Shown here: positions 9,283 to 20,227 of the stretch, in pieces
Layout of the letters: each line of letters opens with the position of its first letter
Numbering within the stretch: position 1 is the first letter of the stretch
Source of the DNA: Zygnema cylindricum
Lineage: Eukaryota; Streptophyta; Zygnematophyceae; Zygnematales; Zygnemataceae
Direction: 5' to 3'
NCBI GenBank assembly: GCA_037447655.1
Contig: JBBHKE010000379.1
Location: 1 to 31,520 of the forward strand
Length of the DNA: 31,520 bases
The notes under the pieces: generated by a model
What the model was told of the DNA's origin: nothing
Databases searched by the model: none
What the model saw: the letters and a program-made list of their open reading frames with translations, nothing else
Made by a program: the position numbers and the translations under genes

Positions 9283-12200
9283 CTCCTTCCTGTGGCAGCC
9301 GCAGTCGCAGCCTTAGCAGCTGCCGCAGCCTTAGCGGCAGCTTGGGCCGTTGCAGCTGCCGTTACCGTTACCGGTGACGGAATACTGGACGGAGCAGGAT
9401 TCTCGTTCGTTTTCTTTTGCTTTACCAAAAGAGACGTGATCTGCGCTCCTGTCAACGTCTCCTTTTCTAACAAGGCACCGGCCAACGAGTGTAAATCGTC
9501 CATATGAGCCATGAGAATGCTCTTCGCATTGTCGTAAGCACGTTGCAGAAGCTCTCTTACTTCACTTTCGATCATAAGTCGCGTTTCTGTACTCATGCTC
9601 TTCCCATCGTCTTCGTAATTGTGTGCGACTACTCCCACTGCTTTACTCATTCCATACTTTGTCACCATTTCCCTTGCTAACCTTGTTGCAGAAACAATAT
9701 CTGACGATGCTCCAGAAGTCACTTCACCCTCCCCAAAAATGAGCTCTTCTGCAACCCTTCCTCCCATGCAAACATCCAGTCTTGCTAACATTTGTTTGCG
9801 AGATATACTTGTTTCGTCCTTTTCCGGCAACTGAGAGACCATTCCTAAAGACATTCCACGTGGAACAATAGTTGCTTTGTGGACAGGCAAAGCCCCAGGT
9901 GTATGGATTGCCACTAACGCATGACCTCCTTCGTGATATGCGGTTAATTTTCTCGATTCTTCCGATATTACGGCTGATTTTCTCTCAGCCCCCATCATAA
10001 TACGATCTTTCGCAAATTCCAAATCTTTCATGCTGACCGAAAGTTGCCCATCCATGGCCGCTTTCAAAGCTGCCACATTAATTAAGTTTGCCAGATCTGC
10101 GCCCGAAAAACCGGGAGTTCCTCTCGCTATGACTGATAAATCCACATCCTCGGCTTTGGGAACCTGCAGTACACCGTGATCACTATTAACGTCAAAAAAT
10201 ACATAGCATGGGTTTACATTAATTCTAATTTAGGTCCGAGCAACGTGAACGATTTTAAACCGCTAAAAGACAGTACACCGCTCATCGCTGTTGAATTATT
10301 GACGTTAACCCTTTATAAGAACTAACTATAGATTATACTTTGCAATGTGGCTTATCATGGACAACATGACGAAATAGTGTTATGAAATTTGGGTCAATAA
10401 AATACTGATTCAAGTTAGAGTGATTAATGACAATGGGCAGCATACTGAATGGTCCTTCTGCTTAAGTTCCCTTACAACCTGTGGACGAATTCACGGTAAA
10501 TCTGACATAAAAGGTTGACCAAACAATGCTTCCCAAAATTCACAGTGGTAATTCACCGTAAAATTCTGCCATGGAATATGTCATCGTTAACTTTTCCTGC
10601 GCACTCGTATTAAGTTCAATATGTTTCTCTTCATAAAATAAAAGTTGCTCACCTTTGTCATATGAAACTCCAAAATTTGTCGACGTCCTTCCATATCGGG
10701 GTTAGGAACGACCACATGTCGGTCAAAACGGCCAGGCCTAACAAGTGCTTTATCGAGTGATTCAGGAAAATTTGTGGCAGCAATCACAATAATGCCTTCA
10801 TTTTGCTTAAAACCATCAAGTTCTACAAGCAACTGATTCAGAGTCATCTTCATATACTGTTGGTCTTTTGGATTTCGGCTCCCTCCAATGGCATCAATCT
10901 CATCCATAAAAATAATGCATGGTGATCGTTTCTTTGCAGCGGAAAAAAGATCTCTCACTCGTCGAGCTCCAACCCCAACAAACATTTCTTCGAATTCACT
11001 CCCACTACAGTAAAAGAAAGGAACACCGGCCTCTCCTGCAATGGCACGTGCCAGCATTGTTTTTCCAGTGCCAGGTGGACCAACCAGAAGAACCCCCTTT
11101 GGAAGCTTACCTCCCAATCGAGTGAATCTCTGTTCCAAAAATGCAAACAAGAAAAACACAAAGAAGATGCAGAAAATGAATAATAAGTCAACAAAAAGCA
11201 TTGGATGAATTATAGTGTTGGCACTTGCTTCTGTTAACCTATGCTCTCGAGCACTATGCAACGTTGTGAGTACAGTCTTCTATTTTTTTGAGTAAATGCA
11301 GATGAAGGACAGGTATGATGACTCAGAGCTGTACAAACAAGCAATGCCTTTCCATTGCCAGGTGGAAACCAGAATAACTCCCTTTAAAAGCTTACCACCT
11401 AACCGAGTAAACTCTGTTCCAAAAATAAGGAGAAGAAAAACACAAAGAGGATGGGAAAGAGAAACAAAGAGTCAACAAAAACATCAAGGCTCCCAAGCTA
11501 AGGATGATAGCAAGAGTTTCGACAGTACTCAGAAAACTACAAAAACGTACCCACAATAAGATCGTACAAGATTCGTGAGCACAGGTTAACAAAAAGAAAG
11601 TATCCACACTATTATTCATCTCATAACTTCCAACCGAAAAGTGGCCAAGAAGTTGTCACTTCAGGTATTTGGTGGCATGGACTGAAAAAATTATCCCTTT
11701 CATCACTGGTTCGTCCAAACTAATCACAATCAAACATGAAATAGAAAGTAAAAATCAGTAGTTTGGATAGCTTACAGCAATGTCTGAATAATCTTGACAA
11801 AAGCTCCAAATATAACCACCTATGTTCCCTGACAAATGCCTCTTTTCTTATGTGAATTTTGAACTCCTCAGCATATCTTTGGATCACGCAAATAGCGAGC
11901 TACCTGCTCCCTTTTTTTATGTGAATTGTAAAATAAAATTCAAGCTCCTCCAGCATACCTTTGGATCTCGCAAATAGTGAACTATCTCCTCTAATTCCGC
12001 CTTTGCCTCATCCACTCCCTTCACATCACTGAATTTAGTATTCGTCTCCAGACTTGGTTGCACCTCTTCATTCAGCCCTAGAGCTGCTGAGCAACAAAAA
12101 TCAAACAAAAAAGGGTCTCAATCCACATTTCAATCTTGGGGAGAGAGAGAGAGAGGAGAAAGAGAGAACGAGAGGAGAGAGAGGAGAGAGAAAGAGAGAA

Positions 12201-15200
12201 GAGAGAGAAAGAAGGATCAAGGGAGAGAGTAGAAGAAAGACTCGAGAGAGAGAGGGAGAGAGAGAGAGAGGAGGAGACTCGAGAGAGAAAGAGGGGTGAG
12301 AGAAAGAGGGAAGAGAGAGGAGAGGGAAAAAACCTGCAAACACTGGTTCTCGTCATTCATTATGAGTACCTTATTTATGACTACTAACCAGCATTCACAT
12401 TGCACGTTGCTATAAACATCGAGGAAGGATAGAGGAATTGATATAGGAGTTAACAATAGCGGCAACTATAAAATATGCATTAATAGACTTTTATCGTTGT
12501 CAATTGATGTCTGCACACACATAAACTTGTATAGCGTATAATTTGAGGTGCTATGTTTCTAGATTTTAGATTTCATCATGGACTCCTCTATTTCGGATTC
12601 ATGATTCCAAATTCCAAAATCGAGTTTTTGGATACTGGATTCTAGGTTTTGGGATTGGACTCTTTTTGAATTCCGAATTATAGATTCTGGATTACAGATT
12701 CTTAATTCTGGACACTTTCAGCGTTCGGGATCCTGGATACTGGATTTTGGATTGTGGATTCCAGATCCTAAAAAACCCAAGAAAACTTTAGAAAACCTAT
12801 ATATATTTGGGATTTTAGTTTAAGAATTTTGCTTCCAGATTTTTGGTTTTCGGATTTAAGTTTTCAGTTTTCGGTTGTTGGTTTTGGTTTTGGTGGATTC
12901 TGAATGTGGGTAAGAAACAGGAAATGTTAACAAAACACAGGAATCCTTTCCCAAAGTTTCCAACTTTGTTAATTTCCTTACCTTCAGCCTACGCAACTGC
13001 AATTTACTTTTGCAAATTGTGGACATGCTCTAATATTGATAAAAAGCACTCCTAAGGCTAACACGTTAAAGTTTAGAAAGATGTACATGAAAGAGAGAAA
13101 AGTAAACAAACAGCAAGGCTGCACCGAGAGGGTTAATCCAAAAAAACATACAACCGTCAAAAAAACTTCAGTAACAAAACATCATCGACATCCAATTCAA
13201 GAAAGAGGACAACATAAAAAAGAACAACAAGAAGTAGACTAAGAAAAATGGACAGGAGAGTGTACTTTTTCCAATGCCCTTGTCTTCTATCAATGCTCCG
13301 ACAGCTGACAACACCACAAAAGCAAGTGCGAGGGATCGGATTGTTCTCCACATTTGAACTTTAAAGCCCCCTTCAGCTGCCACCATATGTATGGGTGCAT
13401 TTGCAGTCCCAAGTACTCCCTCCTTTGTAACAACCCCAGCTGCATTTTGGAAAGAATTGGGAATAGAAGCAGAAGCTCCTGAGGGAGAGGATTCTCCTAA
13501 AGATGATGAGGCAGAAGTAGCCCCTGCAGAGAGAGAGAGAGAAAGAGAGGGAGAGAGAGATGGGGGGGGAGAGAGATGAAGAGGATGAGAAAGAGAAGAA
13601 GAGGGAGGGAGAGGAAGAGAGGGAAAGGGAAAGGGAGAGGGAAAGGCGGGGGAGAGGGAGAGGGAGAGAGAAAAAGAGAGAGAAAAAGTTAAGTTGCCAA
13701 GTCAATGACTACACCGGGTTTCGCTATAATGGTTAACAACTCTAATTCCACGCCGTTTTCGAACCTTTGACCACAAAATAGCGTTAACAGTACTGATGGT
13801 TTTCGATTCTTAACACTAACTGATTAGGCGGTTCATAATCGTTCACGACATTTGGAACTGAATTATAATTATTCACGATCAAGCAGTCCTTCCTCAGTTA
13901 TTTCTTTACTCTAATAGTGATTCAGGGAGTATTTTTTTCAATCACATGTGAGGAAGTTATCGAGGTCAAGATACACATTTCATGAAAAGATAACCCACGG
14001 AAGGTTGGAGTCAAATGTAAGTGCTTTTAAAAACCCTAAAAAAACTCCAAAACTTTCAAATACTAACCGTTTAAAAGGTCGCGCAAAAACAATGGACATG
14101 TCCTTCAAAAACGGATGTCTTGACCCCATATGATTCATAGAAATTCTCTTACCTCTCTCTCCTCTATCATATCCCTTGAGACCCTCCTATTCCTTCCATC
14201 TCTCTCCTCACGCTTTTCACTCCAAAATCCCACCTCACTCTCTTCTCCTTCATCTCCTCCAACACTCTTCGTTCCTCAAACACTCCATTCCTCCAAAAAG
14301 TTTTAGTGAAATGTCTCTTACCTCTCTGGAGTGTCCGAAGCAGCTGATTTCCGTCCAATCGATCAGCTCGTACCAGAGCCTTAACGTATTCCGCTAAGGC
14401 CGCTGGTCTCTGTTGGAGCCCCGGAGTCGATTCAAAAAGACGGATAAGCTCCTCCGGATCATGCCGGTTGAGATCTCGCAGCAATTCCGCTTGTTCCCTC
14501 TCCAATTGTTCAACTCTTCGAAGGTGACTGCTGCTGAGGTGGCGTTTCTGTAATGGTTGTCCCTGTTTTTGTCCCAATGGAGGTGGTTTTTGAGGTCGAG
14601 GAACTGCTAAACAGAAAAAGAAAAAAAAAGGTTAAAGTTAGCAGTTTTTCCAATTTTCTAGGGCTTTTCTGAGGAGACAGAAAAAGAAAAAAAAATGTTA
14701 TATTGGTGGTTTTGAAACTTCCTCAGAGTCCCTGAGTTTATTGTCACTGTATTTGTCCCAAAGGCAGTGGTTCCTGAGGTCAAGGAACTGCGATAAATAA
14801 AAAGAAAGCAAAAAGTATTAAAATGACGGTTTTTTGGGTTTCAAGGGCTTTGACTTGTCCCAGAGACAGTGGTTTTTGAGGTCGTGAAACTGTGAGAAAG
14901 GGAAAAAATAAAAAAATAAGGAGGCTGGTGAGTTTAGGTGAATTAAACAGAAATAGAACAAAAAGGCAACTAAGAAAAAAAATGAAACAAAACAAAACAA
15001 AAAACCAAGGTAAGATGAAGAAAAATAAGATGGCATAAACTAAGTTACATAGCAGATAAGTGTTTCCCTTCCATTTTCAGACATCAGAAAAGGGGCTCAG
15101 CCTGAAAATTGTCAGTATGCTTTTTTTCAGCAAATTAAGAATGCAATATGGTCTATTCCATTTTTGTCTTTAAAATACCCTAATCAGGTGTTTAGCTCAA

Positions 15201-16147
15201 AGGAATCCCATTCGACAATTCAACATTCTGAAACAGAAATACACGAGTGTAAGTAACTTCCACAAAATAAACTTGTTGCTAATATTTACATTCTACAACA
15301 TATGAAGAAAATATATACATAATATGTATATCTATACAAGTATACATGCATATATCTACATATGTCTGAGTGCATATACATATATAACTTTATATACGAG
15401 AATATGGATATGCATATACATGAAACAGAATATACGTAATTGTAATATTCTGCAACCGAAATGTAAAAAAACACTCAACCAATTGAACAATCTGCCATAC
15501 ACACACTCAACTAACACCAGCACACAAAAATGATCAAAAGGTTGATCCAGTGAATTTATGACACAAGTAAAACAACCGGCCAAATGGAACCCTTGATGAA
15601 TCTTCAAAAGTATCAATGACTCAAAGAGTATCACAGACAAATGCTTGGGGTTTGTTTCTTTTCTAAAGAGTTTCTTAGGTTTCTTAAAGTTTATTGAAGT
15701 ATTTTAGAGGATTTTACAGATGTCCTTTCCTCTAACTAAGGCGTGGAATTTTTTGGGTTTTTAATGTCTTTCTCGGAGGGTTTTTTAGGTTTTCTAGAGC
15801 TTTACACATATGTTCTTGCCTACACCTGAAGTGTTTGGCGGGTTTTTTTTTTTCCATAAATACCTCGGTGGTTCAGAACTTATTAAGGTTTTACAAAGAA
15901 GTTCTTACCCCCACCTAAGGCGTTTCGCGAGACTTCTCTAGGTTTTTTTACACATGCCCTTAACGGGGTGGTTTTTCATAATAACTTAGTGTTTTATAAA
16001 GATGCTCTTACCTCCACCTAAAGCGTTTGGTGGACGGTGGAGGTAGGAGTTGTAGCCCCGCACTTGGCGAAGAAAAGCTCTCGCTTGAGCTTGCAGCTGA
16101 ACCACGGTGGTAGGATGCAACCGCTTCCCTGAACAAACCGCCTGCAT
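9237..16147 (-). CDS. FTSH4: FtsH4-type i-AAA metalloprotease of mitochondria
   Basis: Membrane AAA+ zinc protease for inner-membrane quality control. Exons on the minus strand: 16147-16012, 14606-14322, 13523-13266, 12086-11959, 11129-10653, 10163-9237; all phases join, giving 736 residues (Arabidopsis FtsH4 is about 717). Residues 1-45 are Arg-rich without acidic residues, like a presequence. One membrane span at about 202-219 fits the i-AAA (one-span) class. Walker A GPPGTGKT at 286-293, Walker B FMDEID, sensor region [20 protein letters not shown], zinc site HEGGH at 505-509, and SGASSD with the third zinc ligand region; all catalytic residues are intact. The tail is Ala-rich, as I recall for plant FtsH4. 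The start is ATG at 16147, but that ATG is embedded in a good splice acceptor (CTTATGCAG), so an upstream first exon is possible. Two acceptors are NAGNAG. Several exon edges have decayed copies in introns. Confidence 0.93.
10166..10447. mobile_element. MITE-like element(s) in FTSH4 intron 5
   Basis: Starts CAGTACACCGTGATCACTAT and ends (reverse complement) CAGTATGCTGCCCATTGTCA, with ATTAA-CACTCTAA inside. A second internal terminus CAGTACACCGCTCATCGCTG lies at 10272, suggesting two nested or adjacent copies. It starts three bases from the exon 6 acceptor. Confidence 0.65.
11335..11510 (-). pseudogene. Decayed duplicate of the start of FTSH4 exon 5
   Basis: Aligns over about 170 bases with 11050-11220, period about 287. 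It includes the intron end, the acceptor TTTTGGAACAG and the sequence for [13 protein letters not shown]. Relative to the true exon it lacks one base just after the acceptor and two more in the Walker A codons. Spliced in phase it would reach a TAG by the fifth codon. It lies in the intron immediately upstream of the genuine exon. Confidence 0.85.
11841..11911 (-). pseudogene. Decayed duplicate of the end of FTSH4 exon 4
   Basis: Matches 11923-11992 with a period of about 82. It still encodes a YLRDPK-like end, but the donor reads AT instead of GT (ATATGC versus GTATGC), so it should be inactive. It sits just downstream, in the sense direction, of the true donor at 11958. Confidence 0.82.
12138..12332. 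repeat. GA-rich microsatellite in FTSH4 intron 3
   Basis: Purine-only on the plus strand (GAGAGA, GAAAGAGAG variants), thus a long CU tract in the FTSH4 transcript, about 50 bases ahead of the exon 4 acceptor. Confidence 0.9.
12547..12880. repeat. Degenerate heptamer array, unit TTCTGGA
   Basis: Period-7 array of TTCTGGA, TTTTGGA, TACTGGA and ATTCCAGA-like units, clearest at 12625-12770, inside FTSH4 intron 3. It is a different heptamer from the TTCAATG array at 1610-2290. Confidence 0.75.
13527..13690. repeat. GA-rich microsatellite forming the exon 3 polypyrimidine tract of FTSH4
   Basis: The run of GAGAGA and GGGAGAG on the plus strand starts at the acceptor of FTSH4 exon 3 (13524-13529). 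On the sense strand it gives about 160 nearly pure pyrimidines ending in CTGCAG, so the microsatellite itself serves as the polypyrimidine tract. Confidence 0.88.
13710..13930. mobile_element. MITE-like element in FTSH4 intron 2 (diverged)
   Basis: Left end TACACCGGGTTTCGCTATAA, right end TACTCTAATAGTGATTCAGG, with TTAACAACTCTAATT and AACACTAACTGATTAGGCGG blocks inside. It resembles the others in length and termini but is more diverged. Confidence 0.5.
14636..14912 (-). pseudogene. Duplicate starts of FTSH4 exon 2 within intron 1
   Basis: The exon 2 start (GTTCCTCGACCTCAAAAACC, with its acceptor, at 14606) recurs with acceptors at about 14790 (GCAG before TTCCTTGACC) and 14892 (CTCACAG before TTTCACGACC), plus a fragment near 14640-14700. 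GTCCCA landmarks lie at 14571, 14755 and 14857. Both copied acceptors keep CAG and a pyrimidine tract. The nearer copy has CGA changed to TGA (stop). The farther one is open for about 40 codons but then runs into that stop. Confidence 0.82.
15290..15440. repeat. AT-rich TATACATATG repeats in FTSH4 intron 1
   Basis: Alternating purine-pyrimidine stretch dominated by ATATAC, CATATG and TGTATA. Confidence 0.6.
15640..16030 (-). pseudogene. Array of duplicated FTSH4 exon 1 ends with donors
   Basis: Reading outward from the true donor (GGTGGAGgtaagagc, GT at 16011) there are three copies at about 90-100 base spacing. They are near 15908 (GGTGGGGgtaagaac, donor intact), 15819 (GGTGTAGgcaagaac, GC donor) and 15729 (GTTAGAGgaaaggac, donor lost). 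Each copy is accompanied by the preceding AAACGCCTTAG-like codons and the following TTTGTAAAAC-like intron start. Decay increases with distance from the exon. Confidence 0.85.
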
Positions 16148-16174
16148 AAGGAAAAACACAGAATTGAACATGTA

Positions 16175-16520
16175 TTCTTATTTGACATGTAATTAGGATG
16201 TGTTCAAACATGCATTTAACACGTGAACATGCCTTTATGCGTTTAACGTGTTACCATGTATTTGACATGGATATAACTCGTATTTAACATGTGTATAATA
16301 CATACATATTCGTATTTAACATGTCCTTTAACATGTACCTAATGCATATTCGTATTTGACATATTTTTTAACATGTATTTAACATGAATTTAACACAAAT
16401 GCAGCATGTACTTAGCATGTATTTGATATGTAATTAACATGCAATAAACATGCATTTACACGTCCATAACAAATATTTACATAATTTAATATGTATGTAT
16501 CATGTATTTACCATTAACCT
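16175..16520. repeat. 10-11 bp minisatellite, unit AACATGTATTT
   Basis: About 30 degenerate units (TTTAACATG, TTTGACATG, CATGTATTTA), just upstream of the predicted FTSH4 start on the minus strand. Confidence 0.85.
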
Positions 16521-17099
16521 GCATCTTAGTACAACCGAACATAGACGTATATAAAATGTTCAAAACATGCAAATGCTTCAAAAATGTTCCAAAACTATTC
16601 CAAAAATGTTCCAAAAGAGTAAGTTTCCTGCCCTAGCAAGTGTATCCTGTTTCAATCTCTAAAACAAGTAAGTCTAAACCCACTGGCCAAGTTAATTCAT
16701 CTTGAAGTAAACAAGATGTTGAGCAATTAGGGCTGTAAGTGAAAATTTGATTGTGAAAATAATATTTCATAGTCTAATTGGCAGCTTGGTAAAGCCACCT
16801 CTAAAGATAGCAGACTCCAGAGAGCCATCCCTCCAAGCTCTTCCAAAATCGATTGCCTTCAAAATCGGTTACAAATTCGTAAAAGGAAACGTATGGACTT
16901 GTTTTTGATAGAGGATGAGACGATACCGGTAGCTGAAATTAGGTTACAGAAAGCAGATGGAAAATTCTGCCAAAATAAAGCTGTTGTACGTGTAAAATTC
17001 GGCAATTTTTTTTTCAGTTTTGGCTTTATAAGTTTTAGGCTTTTTCACGTTGTCGGCTTTATGCTTTGTCGGTTTGGTACAATTTTTTCACGTAGGCAC

Positions 17100-17321
17100 T
17101 ACACCGCGCATCGTTATTAGTGTCAAGGTTTAAATAGTGTAAAAGAAAAATTAGTGTTAACAATTCTAATTTAGTGCAAGAAACGTGGGAGATTATGGTC
17201 CACTTCTTTAAATAGCGTTGCTTATTTAATTTTGAAAATCATGTACACTATTTTTGGAAAAAAATCAAAATTTTAAGAACCCAAATTAGAGTCGTTGACA
17301 CTAATAACGATGCGCGGTGTA
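17100..17321. mobile_element. MITE-like element with perfect 27-bp terminal inverted repeats
   Basis: 17100-17126 (beginning TACACCGCGCATCGTTATTA) is the exact reverse complement of 17295-17321. The interior has subterminal AATTAGTGTTAACAA and TAAATAGTGT copies and no coding frame. I see no convincing target site duplication. Confidence 0.85.
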
Positions 17322-17910
17322 CTGTACTTAACCGCTTACTAATTATTTAATTGTTCGTCAAAAATGGTACAAAAAAGATGTCAATATGACATCGTTTTCC
17401 CATTTTTCCAAGTGTGAACAACGCAAATATCATGCTATGACAGTACGCTATTGTAATATTTTGGCAAACAAAGCATCCCGGCTTCCCGGGTGTTATTTCT
17501 TCGTAATTTCTCTTCTTACGTGGCAAGTTTAAGACCGTCAAGATCAAGAATTCTTTTGCTGTCTTGTTTCTGCCGGTTTGGATTTCAGGATTTCTAGATT
17601 TCAGGCCTTCAGGATATCTAATGGATATTGACCCGTGGAGCGCGGGATGTGATATATTTAGAAATATCATATATCTCAATCATAGTTCAAAAGTAGGTGA
17701 AAGTACACCCATACAATATGCCTATTGTACGCAAAAAATACAATATACCCTAAGACCCATATTGTATTGGCTGCAAAATGAAATAAAATAGTAACAGGGT
17801 TGAGTTGCACATGGATCGATAGAGAATTAAACGTCATGTCTAAATTTGAAAAAAAAAAAAAGACAAAAAAATATTTTTCTGTGAGTTTTGAGCAACTTTT
17901 TATTTAAACC
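17322..17910. other. Intergenic (or FTSH4 5' intron), no gene
   Basis: No gene or repeat that I can support. Frames of up to 110 codons on the minus strand have no recognisable motif. Confidence 0.45.
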
Positions 17911-18096
17911 GTCAGATTTAGACGATCGGACGGTCGCTGATCAAAGTAGCGATCTAAGAAGATCACATGAAAAGCCTATAACACAACTTACGATAGGACT
18001 ATCGTCAGATTTGGACGATCGGACGGTCGCTGATCAAAGTAGTGACTTAAGACCATCACATGAAAAGCCCATAACACAACTTACGATGAAGGCGCC
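17911..18096. repeat. Two-copy 93-bp tandem repeat
   Basis: GTCAGATTTAGACGATCGGA at 17911 recurs from 18004 with few substitutions through CACAACTTACGAT. A multiple-of-3 period makes the encompassing frame look like a repeat protein, but nothing else supports coding. Confidence 0.9.
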
Positions 18097-18524
18097 GACA
18101 AAAGACCTACAATATAAACGCCTACTTTTGAACTATGATCTCAATAGGACATTCAAAATCGGACGGACCATTTTTCTCCCAAAAAGTGAGTGAAAAACCT
18201 TCGGTATTGTACCAGATTAGGGCAACCTTCCATCAGGCGAAAAGTAGGGTAGTTTACATGAGAGAGTGTTGTTCTACAACCACCGTTGCAGGCGGAGAAC
18301 CAACAGTAGTAATGGAAGTAGACATGTAAAAACAACAAAAACTATCAAAGTACCTACTCAACAGCCAAATTTGAGTTGACACAAAATATATGACTCACAA
18401 AGCCAATATGCTTCAAATTTGCCACAGTGATACACAATACAATAAACTGACAATTCCCAAAATTGCCATTTTAAAGTCTAGTCGAATGTGGTCGTGTAGT
18501 ACGAAGCACCTGAGTGCTTTGTCA

Positions 18525-18593
18525 CTTGTGGTCCCACGCGAATCACGCTTGTGGTCCCTCGTGAATCACGCTTGTGGTCCTAGGTGAATCGCG
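18525..18593. repeat. Three-copy 23-bp tandem repeat
   Basis: Units at 18525, 18548 and 18571: CTTGTGGTCC followed by a variable CACGCG, CTCGTG or TAGGTG, then AATCACG. Confidence 0.9.
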
Positions 18594-19220
18594 TCCGTTG
18601 GAACACATTCAATCGACGACGGTACCGTCGAACTGTACCATATGTTTTCAGAATACCCGGGACAGATCCCGTTCGTCCGATCATGTGAATCACATCGTCA
18701 ACTTTTTTACACGTATGGCTGACTGTCGGTGCTACTCCGAAAAACTTGCATACGTTCTTTCGCCGACACGTGTCCCTGCAAAAGTACGATACACTCTACT
18801 GTATTTTTTGCTACTGTAACACTAGTTAAGGTAAGTATTACAGTAGACTACTAAGAAAAATATCCTAAGTTATTTTTACCCCTATTTACTGAAATAAAGA
18901 TTTATAAATCACAACAAAAAATACCCTTACGTTCTAGGCCGTACTGTTTTTTTTTTTTTTTTTACAAAAGATGTTTACTTTAAATTCGTTGAGATTCTCT
19001 AGACTTCTAGGAGATAAATACCACCGTCCAATTTTCAATTTTCGATGCAAACACTTCTTGTTTCCAGTACGTAGCTAGTCTCATCCGACTGTCCTCGGTA
19101 GGAGATTTTGACATTACTGGACGTGTGTTTTGGTCCACTTGTATAGTCAGAGTCGATCCACGACAGACGTGAAGCAATAAACTTACATGTGGCAAATGGA
19201 GTGTACCGTGTGACGTCAAA

Positions 19221-19296
19221 GCCAGCCTGTTCGACGACAAAAAAATATTGGTTGCATAGCCAGCCTGTTCGACGACAAAGAAAACTTGGTTGTATG
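19221..19296. repeat. Two-copy 38-bp tandem repeat
   Basis: GCCAGCCTGTTCGACGACAA occurs at 19221 and 19259, each followed by an A-run and TTGGTTG. The surrounding 18.6-20.2 kb has no gene I can support. Confidence 0.9.
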
Positions 19297-20227
19297 ACAT
19301 CCTGTGACGTCTCCTTCATAAATGTGCGATACAGCGATTCACATTCAAATGGTACATTCTTGGACATTTGTACAAAATTTAATTTTGCAACGGTTTTCGT
19401 GGCCGTTGATACCACAACAACCCTAAGAACGTTCAGATTGTACATTAGTGTGACGCTACTAGATATTTTAATCGACGTCTGCCCGTACACATATGCAGCT
19501 GCGATTTTGTCATTTTGGAAATGATGATAATTCCCGGGCGGCTCAACATGTCCTACGTGGTATCAATCGCAATCTAACACCTCATTCACTGGCACGCCCT
19601 GATGGAAGGGTGTTACAAATATTACTGCCAGTAAACGTGTTCGTACGATTCTTGGGAACGCCTGATGGAAGGTTACCCTTACCAGCATAGATGTCTCATG
19701 CGCATAAAACGCACGCATGAAACGCCAAAAAAATAACGAATATTCGCATGAAACAAAGTTCAAAAATTTTAAAATGCGTTGACCGACTTTGACTCCATAC
19801 TAAAAATTAAAATTATAAAATAGTAAAACATGTAATTGATAACGAAAAATACGACGACAACTTAGGGTATGTCCCCATGTACTTGTAACTTAGCGAACTT
19901 ACTTTGTATTTTAGCGCGGATCCGCCGAACCCGGTTTTCAAATGTCCCTACCTGTAAGGACGAAATCGTAACTTACGCTTGTGACGATTGTATACGTCGA
20001 CAATACTTGTGACGCTTGTCAGCGTCTACAATCTGTGGTCGCACGTTATTTTTTGGAACTGCTTGTGACGTCGCATGTCTTACCGTGACATTGTAGACGT
20101 ACCTCTTTTCAGCCTAAGCCGTTTCACGGTTGAAGACGAGGCGCTTTGCCTTTACGACTCCTATCCGGTCGACGTGAAATGACATCGGAATTTGAAGATC
20201 CCTGCAAAAAAGAAATCTGTACTGGAC

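Noticed and set aside
12054-12387. Charged Arg/Glu-rich frames
   Set aside because: GA microsatellite translations in an FTSH4 intron.
15286-15474. Tyr/Ile-rich frames on both strands
   Set aside because: AT-rich TATACATATG repeat; alternating sequence stays open on both strands.
17888-18193. 101-codon frame with an internal duplicated segment
   Set aside because: The duplication is a 93-bp DNA tandem repeat whose length happens to be divisible by 3; no start context or family.
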